Below are positions 5,359-13,943 of a stretch of DNA of 20,087 bases, piece after piece. Each line of letters opens with the position of its first letter. The stretch's first letter is position 1. A model generated the notes under the pieces. That model ran no database searches. It saw nothing but the letters and a program-made list of their open reading frames with translations, and was not told the DNA's origin. Made by a program: the position numbers and the translations under genes. Origin of the DNA: a virus; the IMG/VR virus record IMGVR_UViG_3300009507_000177, positions 1-20,087 of that record; one strand, written 5' to 3'.

Positions 5359-6504
5359 ATGGCAATCCAATTCATGCCCATGTTTGGTAGCCTTGCAAAA
5401 GGCATAGGCCTCTTCGGCGCGGGTAGCGCAGGTCTCTACGGTGCCGCGCAAGGCATTGGAGCTCTTTCGAGAGGACCAGAACAACAATCCTCTAATGTCC
5501 CACCAGCTTTGCAGCCAGGTTTGGCACCTTCAATGCCTATGTTAACCGGCCCATCGTCAATGGCTCGCTACGGTGTGCCTATGGCCCCAGTGCCGCCGAA
5601 GCAAAACATCGGAACTAACGAGATGCTTGCACGAGCTGGCGGTGCGATTATGTCGAATGCCTCAAAGGGAGGCCCTGCTGCTTATGGTGCAGGTCTCGAA
5701 GCCTATGGCTCAATGATGGACCAAAACCGCGAGCTGGAGCGGCAAAGTGCTGTCGATCAGTACAACGCAGCCGCAGCTCAGCAATCGGCTTTATCTAAAA
5801 TGCCGCAATCTGTCGCCCCTATGGATGCAGGATACACGACTGCAGCCTTGACAGCTCTTGAGAAGATTGAAACCTCTTATGACTACGCTGAAAGCACAAT
5901 GAACCCGCTCGATGACGTAGCAGGGTTTTGGGGCACAGTGATGAAGCACTTTCCTGGTTCTAACGCTAGCGATGTAAAGTCTTCAATTCAGACTGTCGTT
6001 TCGTCAGTTGGTTTCGACCGATTGCAAGCCATGCGTGATGCTTCTCCTACTGGCGGCGCATTGGGTCAGGTATCTGAGCGTGAGCTAAGTCAGCTCAACG
6101 CCTCTATCGCTAACTTAGAGCAGTCTCAGGGTGGGCCACAGTTTAGAGACAATGTCAGGATCGTAAAAGCACAGCTTCAGCGTACAATCTACTTTATGAA
6201 CCTGCGCGTTCAGCAGTACAACAACGAGATCAGGGGAATAGCTCCCTCGTCTAATGCGACCCCTAGTCAATTGTACGCCGCGTACAGCCAATCAATTGGT
6301 GGCGGCTCTGCACAACCGGCGCAGCCTCAACAAGCTGCCCCTGCACAACAGCCAGCTCCTGCAGGGACACCTGCGCCAGCTCCTCAGCCTGCGCCTATTA
6401 CTAATCTGGCACCTGCAGCTCCTGCAGCTCCTGCAGCTCCCCAGCAGCAGCCTCCAACTCTGACGACTCAAGGCGGTGTCCAGTACCGCCCACTCCCTCA
6501 GTAG
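5359..6504 (+). CDS. Internal virion / ejection protein, T7 gp15-like by position
   Basis: A 381-aa protein starting at ATG 5359, one base after the previous stop, with GGAGG at 5346-5350. An in-frame start at 5344 would fall on that ribosome binding site and is less likely. The N-terminus (GSLAKGIGLFGAGSAGLYGAAQGIGAL) is a Gly/Ala-rich, weakly hydrophobic helix. Residues 90-300 are helical. The last 70 residues are low complexity, made of Pro, Ala and Gln, partly from an exact 9-bp triplication at 6412-6438, and end PPTLTTQGGVQYRPLPQ. The TLTTQG here (367-372) matches the tag near the end of the previous protein. As the middle of the three-gene set it probably belongs to the ejection machinery. 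It has no recognisable catalytic motif. Confidence 0.6.
   Translation: MAIQFMPMFGSLAKGIGLFGAGSAGLYGAAQGIGALSRGPEQQSSNVPPALQPGLAPSMPMLTGPSSMARYGVPMAPVPPKQNIGTNEMLARAGGAIMSNASKGGPAAYGAGLEAYGSMMDQNRELERQSAVDQYNAAAAQQSALSKMPQSVAPMDAGYTTAALTALEKIETSYDYAESTMNPLDDVAGFWGTVMKHFPGSNASDVKSSIQTVVSSVGFDRLQAMRDASPTGGALGQVSERELSQLNASIANLEQSQGGPQFRDNVRIVKAQLQRTIYFMNLRVQQYNNEIRGIAPSSNATPSQLYAAYSQSIGGGSAQPAQPQQAAPAQQPAPAGTPAPAPQPAPITNLAPAAPAAPAAPQQQPPTLTTQGGVQYRPLPQ
6412..6438 (+). repeat. 9-bp tandem triplication in ejection-protein gene
   Basis: CCTGCAGCT is repeated three times exactly and adds Pro-Ala-Ala repeats to the low-complexity tail of the 381-aa protein. The in-frame 9-bp unit suggests replication slippage that lengthens the disordered tail. 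Confidence 0.85.
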
Positions 6505-6545
6505 CCCTAATACTTTTCATCACTCCAAGAGCGAGGTGCTTATAG

Positions 6546-9500
6546 ATGGCAATCTATGAGATCAATGGTGCTCGTTATGAAATTGACGATACCAATCTAA
6601 ACCAACAACAGCTCGAAGCTGCTGTCGAAGAGATCGCAGCCCAACCCCGTGACAGTGCTTTTGACTATGGTACGGATATGGCCCAGATGGTGGGATATAA
6701 AGGTTTTGAAGTTTCAGGCAAGAAACTGCAAGACTTCGGCCTCGACACTGTAGGATCCGCGTTGCAGGGCTTTGGAGCTCGTGGAGTAGCTCAGCAGGAG
6801 GAAGACATCGCTCGCGGAGGTTTCCAAGAGCAGTACACAGGATCGTTCTTTGAACAAGATAGTATTGGCGATGCCGCCGGATGGATCTTTGAAGGTATGC
6901 AGAAGAATGCACCTCAAATGGGTTTCGCCTTGGCAGGTACCGCCGCCGCTGCCGTAGCTGGGCTTGTTAGCGCACCGGCAGCGTTGCTTTTGGGGGGCAC
7001 AACCTACGCTGGTTCCTTCTTAATGGGGACGGGTGAAAGCGCGTTTGAACAAGAAGAAAAGACAGGAAACTACGACAGCTCTGTTGCCCTGGGCACAGGT
7101 GCCTTGATTGGTTTCTTAGATCGGTTAGGTGCCGGTCGCGTGTTTAGCCCTAGCGAGCTGGGCAAGATGTCAGTCAAAGAGCTTTACGAAAAGCTAGCCA
7201 AGAAAGGCTACACCGAGGCAGCTCAAGAAGTTGCAAAAGAGATCGGCAAGAAGGCCGTAGCTGAGGGCGTAACCGAAGCAACACAAGAAGCTGCAATCAT
7301 AGGCTCTGCTGCCACCCAGGGCGGTCAGTATACAGCAGGTGAAGTAGGCAACCGCCTAGTCGATGCCGCTGTGCTGGGTACCGGCTTCGGTGGAACTGCC
7401 GCAACAGCTCAGACGACTGTGCAAGGTGCTGCTCAGGCTGCTGGCTTTGCCAAGTCTTCTACACAGCGTCAAGCTGATACACTTTCTAACGCCGCAGCGA
7501 CTATGCTTGAGCGCGGTATGGATACCGACGATCAGGCGATGATTGATAAGGCTAACGAAGCTGGCTTTGCAATTGAGTCAGCCAAGAATGGTGATTTAGC
7601 TCCGCTGAAGAAGCTTGCTGTAGAAGAACAAGAAAACAACGACCCGTCCGAATTAGCTAAAGCAAGCTTTGCTCAGCGTCTGCAGGGCATCATTGATGAC
7701 GAGTCAGCAAGTGACCAGCCGTTTGATGTCGAGAACATTGATGTAAATGATGCTCAAAGTGCTCGCGGTATTGTGGACGCGGCGCACGGATCGATTAAGG
7801 AAGGCATTAACAACTTAAAAGCAATCCTGAAAGAAGGTGGCACTCTGGGTGATGGCACTTCGTATGCTGGCCTGAACCCTCAAAACGCTAAGACCTTTGA
7901 CGAGCTGATGCAGCGCGTCGAGGCGATGGTTGGCGTTAATATGGCAAAGAATAAAGTCAAGAAGACCATTACTGAGAAGCAGGTCGGAAAGATCAAAGAG
8001 CTTGTCGGAGACACCCAAGAGGGTCAGCAGCTCGTTAACCTAATTCGCGAAAGCGTTGTCCTGACCGACTTACACAATCAGGGTTACCAAGGCGGTCTTA
8101 GTAAAATCACAGACAAGCTAAACCCATTTGCCCCAACCGGCTCCTACAACACTTCAGCACTCGTTCAAGCTTCAGTCCGTGCGGGTGTAACAGGTGCCGC
8201 TGCAGCAGGTACAGGCGGCATGAGTTTGGCAATCCAGCTTCCTATCGTCGGTTTCGGTCGTTTGTATGATGCCCTAGGTGGTGACCGCAGCACTGTGTCA
8301 TCGTTTATCCGCGACAACAAAGATGGCGATGCTCTACCGGAACCAACGCCTCCTAGTATTGTTGCAGACCAAGCCGCAGCCCAGCAGCGCGATCAGGAAT
8401 TAGCTGCGCTCTTTCAGCCAGTCCTCGACGAACAATCAGAAACGTCAGGCGGCGGCGAGGCGGCTGCTATATCTACGGCAAGTCAGAACCTGGGCGGTTA
8501 CCCAGTAACTAGAGAACACTTTCAGCAAGCAATCGACAACCTGATGAAAAGGTTTCCTCAGGGTCGAAAAGATCTTCAGGCTGTTAAGGATAGAAAGGCT
8601 GGGGATTTTATTCCTAAGCCAATTCAATTTGCAATTACCCAGCAGATACAGGAAGACCTGCGTCCTTTGGTAACCGAAGCCTTTAAGCTGCAACAAGAAG
8701 CCAACAGGGCAACTGTTGATGCACAGCGTGACAAGCGCATCGAGCAAGGCAAAGCCGACAACCGCGCAGCAGTGCAAAATCTCCTCGATCAGCTCAACGC
8801 TGACAACGTGATTAACAAAGGCCACAAGGCGCAGCTCCAAAGTGCTTTGTCAGGTACCTTCCTGCGTGACCTCGGTCGCAACCCAATGGCGACTGTCGAG
8901 AACACCATCAAGGATCTGCAGGACAATGGTGTACCGCAAGAAGCGATCGACACCTACATCATGCCCTACGTCCAGCGCGTTGCACGTCAGCAGGACTCAC
9001 GCCCTCAAGAGTTTACTGAGGAAAGCAGTGTTTTAGATCCTTTGGATTTAGGTGATGAGATCGATGCAACAATCCTAGACATTTACCCAGACGACGATAA
9101 CGCCCAGGCACCTTATAAAGCCAAGAGCCTAAGAGACGCAGCGGAGTGGTTGTTCGATAACCTGTATGTACCGCATTATGGTACACGAGAGCCTCTCGCA
9201 TACACGCCGGAGAACAAAGAGAAGATTGCGCGTAAGATGGCTGCAGAAGCCATGCGAGCTCTTGAGTCGGATAACAACGCTATCGGCTGGTATGACCGCA
9301 CCCTGCGCCGCGCTAAAGCAGTTCTCGGTTTGATTGAGCCGCTGGCTGTGCAAAGCAACAACCCTGACACGCTAACAGCATTCAATGTTGCACTGGCTGC
9401 CACTTCTAACGGCACAGCAGTTACAGACAACTTTGAGTACGCTGTTGAAGCGTTCCGCTTTTACAAAGAGAACGACAGGTTCCCTGTAAGAGAGTGGAAC

Positions 9501-11699
9501 AAGGGCGGTGAGCGGCGTAAAGCAATGCGCGATGCCTTCGCTTTCTTTAACGCTTATCAGAAAGCTCGAGACACGGGTAAGTTTGATACACCGATCGGTG
9601 AGTTCCTGTCGAAACAGTTTACTGTTAAAGAGCTTGAGACCTTCATCGCGGCCTTCAACGATCGTCACAATACAGACATCAAGGTGCCTAGCTCAGAAGG
9701 CAAGAGCGTCTTAGTTAACGGAAGTTACATCATGGGCCCGAAGATCGGCCAAGGTTTCTATCAGAACCTAACAGGCAACTTTGATCCGCTGACGACAGAC
9801 ATATGGTGGATGCGTATGTGGAACCGCATGGTCGGTCGCCCATTTGCTACACCAATGACTGATGCGAAGATGCAGGAAAACAGAGATAAGATTGCCTCTG
9901 AAATGAAAGCTGCAAAAGGCGATAACAAGCAGGTCATCAATGAAGCTCTCAAGGCAACAGGCGAGACCCGTAAAGGTTTGTACACAGACCCTGAGCGTTT
10001 CGACGCATTTATCGGAGCTTTGGATAAAGCTTGGCAGCGTTACTATAAACAGTACCAGAAAGAGAACGGGAAGAACCCTGAGAAGCCTCAACTGTTTAAG
10101 TCAACAGGTACTCACGTTAAGAACATGGGGCCACAGCTCCAAGAACAGCCCAAGAATACCAGCGAGCGTGTATTTATCCGAGACACTGTAAATCGGGTTA
10201 AAGAATTACTATCTCAACAAGGTATCGACATCGAGACCGCTGACTTCCAAGCCCTGATGTGGTATCCAGAGAAACGCCTGTTTAGATCGTTAGGTGTTAA
10301 GGGCGGTCGTGGTGAAGATAATGACTACCTAGATGCAGCTCGTATCTTGGCAGAGAAAGAAGGTATTTCGAATGACAAAATCGAAGAAGCACTCGCCGCA
10401 ACAGACCGAGGACCGGACGGAAACGATCTTGGGCCAGGTACCGGAGGGCAACCTGGAGGACCTAATAGTGGGCCTGGTAGACTTAGCCAATTCACGGACA
10501 GCTCCCAGCAGTCCGAGCTCCCAGGAATCCTCACCGAGCCGCAGGGAAGTACCCAACCCGCCGAGCCTGTTCAAGAAGCAGTAGTACCTACTACTCGCCA
10601 AATAGCAGCTCAAGAAGACAACGCTAAGCCTCTCTTTGAAGTAGGAAAACGCGGCGGTGAGTTCCAGAACGGTATTAACAAAATCGAAGACCTACAGCGT
10701 TTAGCTAAGGCTCTTGGTATTGTCGTTAAGACCTTCCAGTCTATGGCGGCGATGAACCGTGATCGTGGGTCTAACGGCAAGTCTGGTAGAACGACTATGG
10801 GCGTAGCTACGATTGCACATCGCGGCGCACAACCTCCTAAAATCTCCATTATGGAGCCAGGATTTCCACGGCGGGGCAAAAACAACAATTACCCCGTACA
10901 AACTAAAGAAGACTTTATTACAACATTTGCTCATGAAATTGCCCATATACTAGAGGCACTGAACATGAGCACGGCAACACCGGAGGCGGCTCTACAGTTT
11001 TACGAGCCAAATGCACGAAGAAGTCCAATTGCGACTGACCAGTATTGGGTCAATAGCGGCTCGTTCCGCGAGGCTCTTCTCGATCTAGTTCGCTATGCTC
11101 ACGGAGAGGGTGACAAGTATGGTTTGCCGGAGGGATGGACACAAGAGGACGCTAAGCTCGTCGAAGAAGAAATAAAGTTTCTTCAAGACTACGCTATGGT
11201 CAATGTTGACATAGGCGATGGCAGAAGTGTTACCTCCTTTGTTCGCGGCCCATACGGTGCCGACCCCGAGGCCTTTGTAGAGGCTTCTTTGGAGAAGTAC
11301 CGTGAGGCTAGGAAACAGTTTATTAAAGACGGTATTGATCCCAACAGGATAGTCAGTGAAGCTGAGTATGCTTCCGAGGCGCGTCGAAGAGCAACGCAAG
11401 CTCGAGACAGTTACATCCGTAACCCAGCCGAGTTTGCTGTAGATCCGATCTGGACGTACATAGTCGATCCTGCTTTTGCACGAGACACTATGCCTAAGAC
11501 GACTGAGTTCATCCGTAAGCTCTTAAACAATAGCGGCTTTAGTAGGAACACAATCAAGTTCTATTCATCGCCTATGGCAACAATAATGGCTGTCGCTTTG
11601 GCAGTACTCGCAGCCAATGGCGGCGAAGAACCAGAAGAGCAGCCTATCCCACCAGGCGCGTTGTCGCCTCAAGGGCAGGGGGCTCTCTCAATCATCTAA
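6546..11699 (+). CDS. Giant internal virion protein with C-terminal zincin motif
   Basis: At 1717 aa this is by far the largest product, and the likely counterpart of T7 gp16, the ejected channel protein. The N-terminus (MAIYEINGARYEIDD) is a short opening motif I recall from large phage virion proteins. Residues 125-163 are hydrophobic (GFALAGTAAAAVAGLVSAPA and on), followed by Glu-rich helices with EGVTEATQEAA, another pattern from such proteins. Around 1063-1100 lies a distinctive conserved block (GPKIGQGFYQNLTGNFDPL, then WWMRMWNRMVGRP). A Pro/Gly/Ser linker spans about 1287-1352. Residues 1463-1467 are HEIAH, a zinc-metallopeptidase motif, with a possible third ligand near Glu1509. A hydrophobic segment (1677-1692) ends the protein. 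No lytic transglycosylase motif like that of T7 gp16 was seen. Start: GAGGTG upstream of ATG 6546. The enzyme call rests on the motif alone. Confidence 0.7.
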   Translation: MAIYEINGARYEIDDTNLNQQQLEAAVEEIAAQPRDSAFDYGTDMAQMVGYKGFEVSGKKLQDFGLDTVGSALQGFGARGVAQQEEDIARGGFQEQYTGSFFEQDSIGDAAGWIFEGMQKNAPQMGFALAGTAAAAVAGLVSAPAALLLGGTTYAGSFLMGTGESAFEQEEKTGNYDSSVALGTGALIGFLDRLGAGRVFSPSELGKMSVKELYEKLAKKGYTEAAQEVAKEIGKKAVAEGVTEATQEAAIIGSAATQGGQYTAGEVGNRLVDAAVLGTGFGGTAATAQTTVQGAAQAAGFAKSSTQRQADTLSNAAATMLERGMDTDDQAMIDKANEAGFAIESAKNGDLAPLKKLAVEEQENNDPSELAKASFAQRLQGIIDDESASDQPFDVENIDVNDAQSARGIVDAAHGSIKEGINNLKAILKEGGTLGDGTSYAGLNPQNAKTFDELMQRVEAMVGVNMAKNKVKKTITEKQVGKIKELVGDTQEGQQLVNLIRESVVLTDLHNQGYQGGLSKITDKLNPFAPTGSYNTSALVQASVRAGVTGAAAAGTGGMSLAIQLPIVGFGRLYDALGGDRSTVSSFIRDNKDGDALPEPTPPSIVADQAAAQQRDQELAALFQPVLDEQSETSGGGEAAAISTASQNLGGYPVTREHFQQAIDNLMKRFPQGRKDLQAVKDRKAGDFIPKPIQFAITQQIQEDLRPLVTEAFKLQQEANRATVDAQRDKRIEQGKADNRAAVQNLLDQLNADNVINKGHKAQLQSALSGTFLRDLGRNPMATVENTIKDLQDNGVPQEAIDTYIMPYVQRVARQQDSRPQEFTEESSVLDPLDLGDEIDATILDIYPDDDNAQAPYKAKSLRDAAEWLFDNLYVPHYGTREPLAYTPENKEKIARKMAAEAMRALESDNNAIGWYDRTLRRAKAVLGLIEPLAVQSNNPDTLTAFNVALAATSNGTAVTDNFEYAVEAFRFYKENDRFPVREWNKGGERRKAMRDAFAFFNAYQKARDTGKFDTPIGEFLSKQFTVKELETFIAAFNDRHNTDIKVPSSEGKSVLVNGSYIMGPKIGQGFYQNLTGNFDPLTTDIWWMRMWNRMVGRPFATPMTDAKMQENRDKIASEMKAAKGDNKQVINEALKATGETRKGLYTDPERFDAFIGALDKAWQRYYKQYQKENGKNPEKPQLFKSTGTHVKNMGPQLQEQPKNTSERVFIRDTVNRVKELLSQQGIDIETADFQALMWYPEKRLFRSLGVKGGRGEDNDYLDAARILAEKEGISNDKIEEALAATDRGPDGNDLGPGTGGQPGGPNSGPGRLSQFTDSSQQSELPGILTEPQGSTQPAEPVQEAVVPTTRQIAAQEDNAKPLFEVGKRGGEFQNGINKIEDLQRLAKALGIVVKTFQSMAAMNRDRGSNGKSGRTTMGVATIAHRGAQPPKISIMEPGFPRRGKNNNYPVQTKEDFITTFAHEIAHILEALNMSTATPEAALQFYEPNARRSPIATDQYWVNSGSFREALLDLVRYAHGEGDKYGLPEGWTQEDAKLVEEEIKFLQDYAMVNVDIGDGRSVTSFVRGPYGADPEAFVEASLEKYREARKQFIKDGIDPNRIVSEAEYASEARRRATQARDSYIRNPAEFAVDPIWTYIVDPAFARDTMPKTTEFIRKLLNNSGFSRNTIKFYSSPMATIMAVALAVLAANGGEEPEEQPIPPGALSPQGQGALSII

Positions 11700-11715
11700 A
11701 GCAAAAGGAAACACC

Positions 11716-11931
11716 ATGTCTAAAAAGGTTTTAGCTGTGCTGGCTGCTGGCTTAATGCTGTCTGCTTGCACTCATATTATCCCTAAAGAATGGCAAGCTC
11801 CTACTGTTGAAGAAAGAGGGCTGCAGTGGGCTAAAAGGCTTTGTACGCAATTTGGTCATACGCCTGGTCAGGTGCTTACTCAATGCATCGAGGATAGATA
11901 CGACCAGTATCTACTTGATCACCAACGATGA
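11716..11931 (+). CDS. Small phage lipoprotein, possible spanin or exclusion protein
   Basis: A 71-aa protein from ATG 11716 with AAAGGAA upstream; a longer in-frame start at 11617 lies inside the preceding gene and would bury the signal peptide. Residues 1-18 are a lipoprotein signal: KK, a hydrophobic core VLAVLAAGLML, and lipobox LSAC with Cys18 as the lipidated residue. Residue +2 is Thr, not Asp, so outer-membrane location is expected in a Gram-negative host. The 54-aa mature part has two more cysteines (43 and 57) that could form a disulfide, and ends charged without a second membrane segment. It precedes TerS, close to where T7 keeps holin and Rz/Rz1 genes, so an outer-membrane spanin is possible, but no inner-membrane partner is visible. 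A superinfection-exclusion lipoprotein like T5 Llp is the other option. The stop overlaps the next start (ATGA). Confidence 0.75.
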   Translation: MSKKVLAVLAAGLMLSACTHIIPKEWQAPTVEERGLQWAKRLCTQFGHTPGQVLTQCIEDRYDQYLLDHQR

Positions 11932-12413
11932 GTAAAAAGAAATACCCTCAGCGAGCTCCGAAACGTAACTACTTTGCCGAGTTAAGTAAGACCGCTGAGG
12001 GCCGCGCTAAACGTGCGGAGTGGGCTAAACAGCCACGCAAGAACCCTGGTAGACCGGCCGGTGTCCCTCATGGTTACACCAAAGAGACCATTGAGCCGAT
12101 CCGAGCAAAAGCCAAACAAGAAGCAGAAAGGTTTGTACAGATCATGTCAGACAACGGCGAAGCCCCAGAAGATGATTTCGCTAAAGAAGCCCTCAAGACA
12201 GCAGTCGAGGTAATGCGCGTTCCTGGTGAAACCAGGGAGCGTCTTGCGGCGGCTAGGCTTGTCTTGGACTTCACCAAGCAGAAACCAGCATCAAAGTCCG
12301 ATGTAACTATCGGCAAAGCAGAAGGCTTTTTAGAAGGCCTACTGGAACAGGAAGAAGAGAGCACCACAGATGGAACAAAAGCTGCAGCAGATACGGAAGA
12401 AGCTATACACTAA
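11928..12413 (+). CDS. terS: Terminase small subunit
   Basis: This 161-aa protein directly precedes and overlaps the large terminase gene, the normal place for TerS. It has a very basic N-terminus (about residues 1-55, rich in Lys and Arg, with NPGRPAGVPHGYT), as in small terminases where this part binds DNA. Residues 60-130 are helical (DDFAKEALKTAVEVMRVPG, then ERLAAARLVLDFTKQKPA), matching the helical, ring-forming core, and the C-terminus is acidic. It would recognise phage DNA and hand it to TerL. The start overlaps the lipoprotein stop by 4 bp, and the end overlaps TerL by 44 bp, suggesting coupled translation of all three. The call rests on position and composition; no single signature residue proves it. 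Confidence 0.75.
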   Translation: MSKKKYPQRAPKRNYFAELSKTAEGRAKRAEWAKQPRKNPGRPAGVPHGYTKETIEPIRAKAKQEAERFVQIMSDNGEAPEDDFAKEALKTAVEVMRVPGETRERLAAARLVLDFTKQKPASKSDVTIGKAEGFLEGLLEQEEESTTDGTKAAADTEEAIH

Positions 12414-13941
12414 CTTCCCCTACTACGCTAACGCAGCTCTAAAGATCCGTACTAAGCAAGGTGACATCACACCGCTTAAGCTCAACCAAGCACAGGAGAT
12501 ACTCGACAAAGCAGTTCAAGCTCAGCTCGATACTGAAGGTAAGATCCGAGTAATCATTCTGAAGGCCCGGCAGCAGGGTCTGTCCACCTACACTGGTGGC
12601 TACCTCTATTATTCAGTGTCGCAGCAGAAAGCGCGAAAAGCGATGGTTGTTACACACCACGCTGATAGCACTCGCGCTTTGTTCGATATGACCAAGAGGT
12701 TCCACGAGCATTGCCCTGAGATACTGAAACCCCACACTAAGTACTCAAGTAGACGAGAGCTGTCGTTCGATATACTTGACTCATCTTTCGTTGTTGCAAC
12801 GGCGGGTGGCGACAGTGTCGGTCGCGGCGAAACGCTTACACACTGCCATGCTAGTGAATTGGCATTCTGGCCTAAGTCTAATGCTGAAGAGGTTTGGAAC
12901 GGCTTGCTACAAGCGGTACCGAATGCTCCTGGTACTGCTGTTTTCGTTGAAAGCACTGCTAATGGTGTTAGTGGTATTTTCTATAATCTATGGCGAGGAG
13001 CTGTAGAGGGCAAGAATGGTTTCGTGCCGGTCTTCATACCTTGGTATGCGGATCCGACATATCGAGAGCCAGTGCCTGACAAGTTTGAGCGGACCCCCGA
13101 CGAAACTGATCTCGCCGATCTTTATGATCTGGATGACGAGCAGTTAATGTTTCGTCGCCGGAAAGTAGCTCAGAACGGGCTCGATCTGTTTAAGCAGGAA
13201 TACCCCAGCGAACCTGAGGAAGCTTTCCTGACAACAGGTAGGCCCGTGTTTAATCTTGAGAAGCTACAAGAGCAAATAAAGAAAACTCGAGATGTTGAAG
13301 AGCGTCTTGCTTTGGAAGGCGAAGACTTCGTCGAGCACATGCGAGGCGAGCTTACGACATATAGAAAGCACGACCCAGGCGAGCAGTACATTATCGGTGC
13401 TGACGTTGCCATGGGTGTTAGCCGGGGTGACTACTCAGTCGCCCAAGTCTTAGACAGTAAAAAGCGACAGGTCGCCACTTGGCGCGGCAGGGTTCACCCT
13501 GACTACTTTGCTGATGTACTGCGAGCACTCGGTTACTACTACAACGAGGCTAGGATTATCGTCGAGAATAATGGTCACGGCATCTTGACGTGTACACGAC
13601 TAGGTAAGGACTACGCTTACCCTAACTTCTACACGGAAGTGCAGGTCGATAAGATCACCGACAAAGAGACAATCAAGCTTGGCTTCTCAACCACCGCAAG
13701 AACCAAGCCACTTATTATTGACCAGCTTCGAGCTTCTCTAAGAGAAGGCGAGCTAGAGATAAACGACAAAACAACACTTAGAGAAATGCTTACTTACATC
13801 GTCACAGACAGTGGTTCGATGGAAGCGGAGCCAGGCTGCTTTGATGATTGTGTGATGTCAATGGCACTAGCCAATCACATACATGAAGGCGCTTGGGATC
13901 CAATCGATTCAACCGATGATTTTTACGAGGATATGGTCTAA
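12370..13941 (+). CDS. terL: Terminase large subunit, packaging ATPase and nuclease
   Basis: This 523-aa motor protein pumps DNA through the portal and cuts the concatemer. ATPase domain: residues 65-73 (KARQQGLST) are the variant Walker A of terminases, and HASELAFW around Glu163 is the Walker B with catalytic glutamate. The conserved WNGLLQAVPN and FVESTANG follow, the latter being the coupling motif. Nuclease domain: an RNase H fold with GADVAMG (Asp345), IIVENNGHG (Glu399) and CFDDCVMSMALAN (Asp492-Asp493), a plausible metal-binding acidic set. Length is normal for the family and no key residue appears missing. ATG 12370 follows a purine-rich stretch (GGAAGAAGAGAG) inside terS. The portal gene starts 2 bp after its stop. 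Confidence 0.95.
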   Translation: MEQKLQQIRKKLYTNFPYYANAALKIRTKQGDITPLKLNQAQEILDKAVQAQLDTEGKIRVIILKARQQGLSTYTGGYLYYSVSQQKARKAMVVTHHADSTRALFDMTKRFHEHCPEILKPHTKYSSRRELSFDILDSSFVVATAGGDSVGRGETLTHCHASELAFWPKSNAEEVWNGLLQAVPNAPGTAVFVESTANGVSGIFYNLWRGAVEGKNGFVPVFIPWYADPTYREPVPDKFERTPDETDLADLYDLDDEQLMFRRRKVAQNGLDLFKQEYPSEPEEAFLTTGRPVFNLEKLQEQIKKTRDVEERLALEGEDFVEHMRGELTTYRKHDPGEQYIIGADVAMGVSRGDYSVAQVLDSKKRQVATWRGRVHPDYFADVLRALGYYYNEARIIVENNGHGILTCTRLGKDYAYPNFYTEVQVDKITDKETIKLGFSTTARTKPLIIDQLRASLREGELEINDKTTLREMLTYIVTDSGSMEAEPGCFDDCVMSMALANHIHEGAWDPIDSTDDFYEDMV

Positions 13942-13943
13942 CA

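Noticed and set aside
6254-6463. Leu/Gln-rich + strand frame near the end of the 381-aa protein gene
   Set aside because: It is the shifted frame of the Pro/Ala/Gln repeat and has no start signal.
6508-6535. T7-promoter-like sequence starting TAATAC before the 1717-aa gene
   Set aside because: Similarity stops after TAATAC and the GGGAGA initiation part is missing; about half the positions match by eye, which is not convincing.
6546-11699. Lytic transglycosylase domain like T7 gp16 in the giant protein
   Set aside because: No Glu-Ser type catalytic motif with its usual GLMQ and AYN-like neighbours was seen; the only catalytic signature is HEIAH.
11617-11715. Longer lipoprotein starting at 11617
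   Set aside because: It would lie inside the 1717-aa gene and place the signal peptide 33 residues inside the protein; ATG 11716 has a good ribosome binding site.
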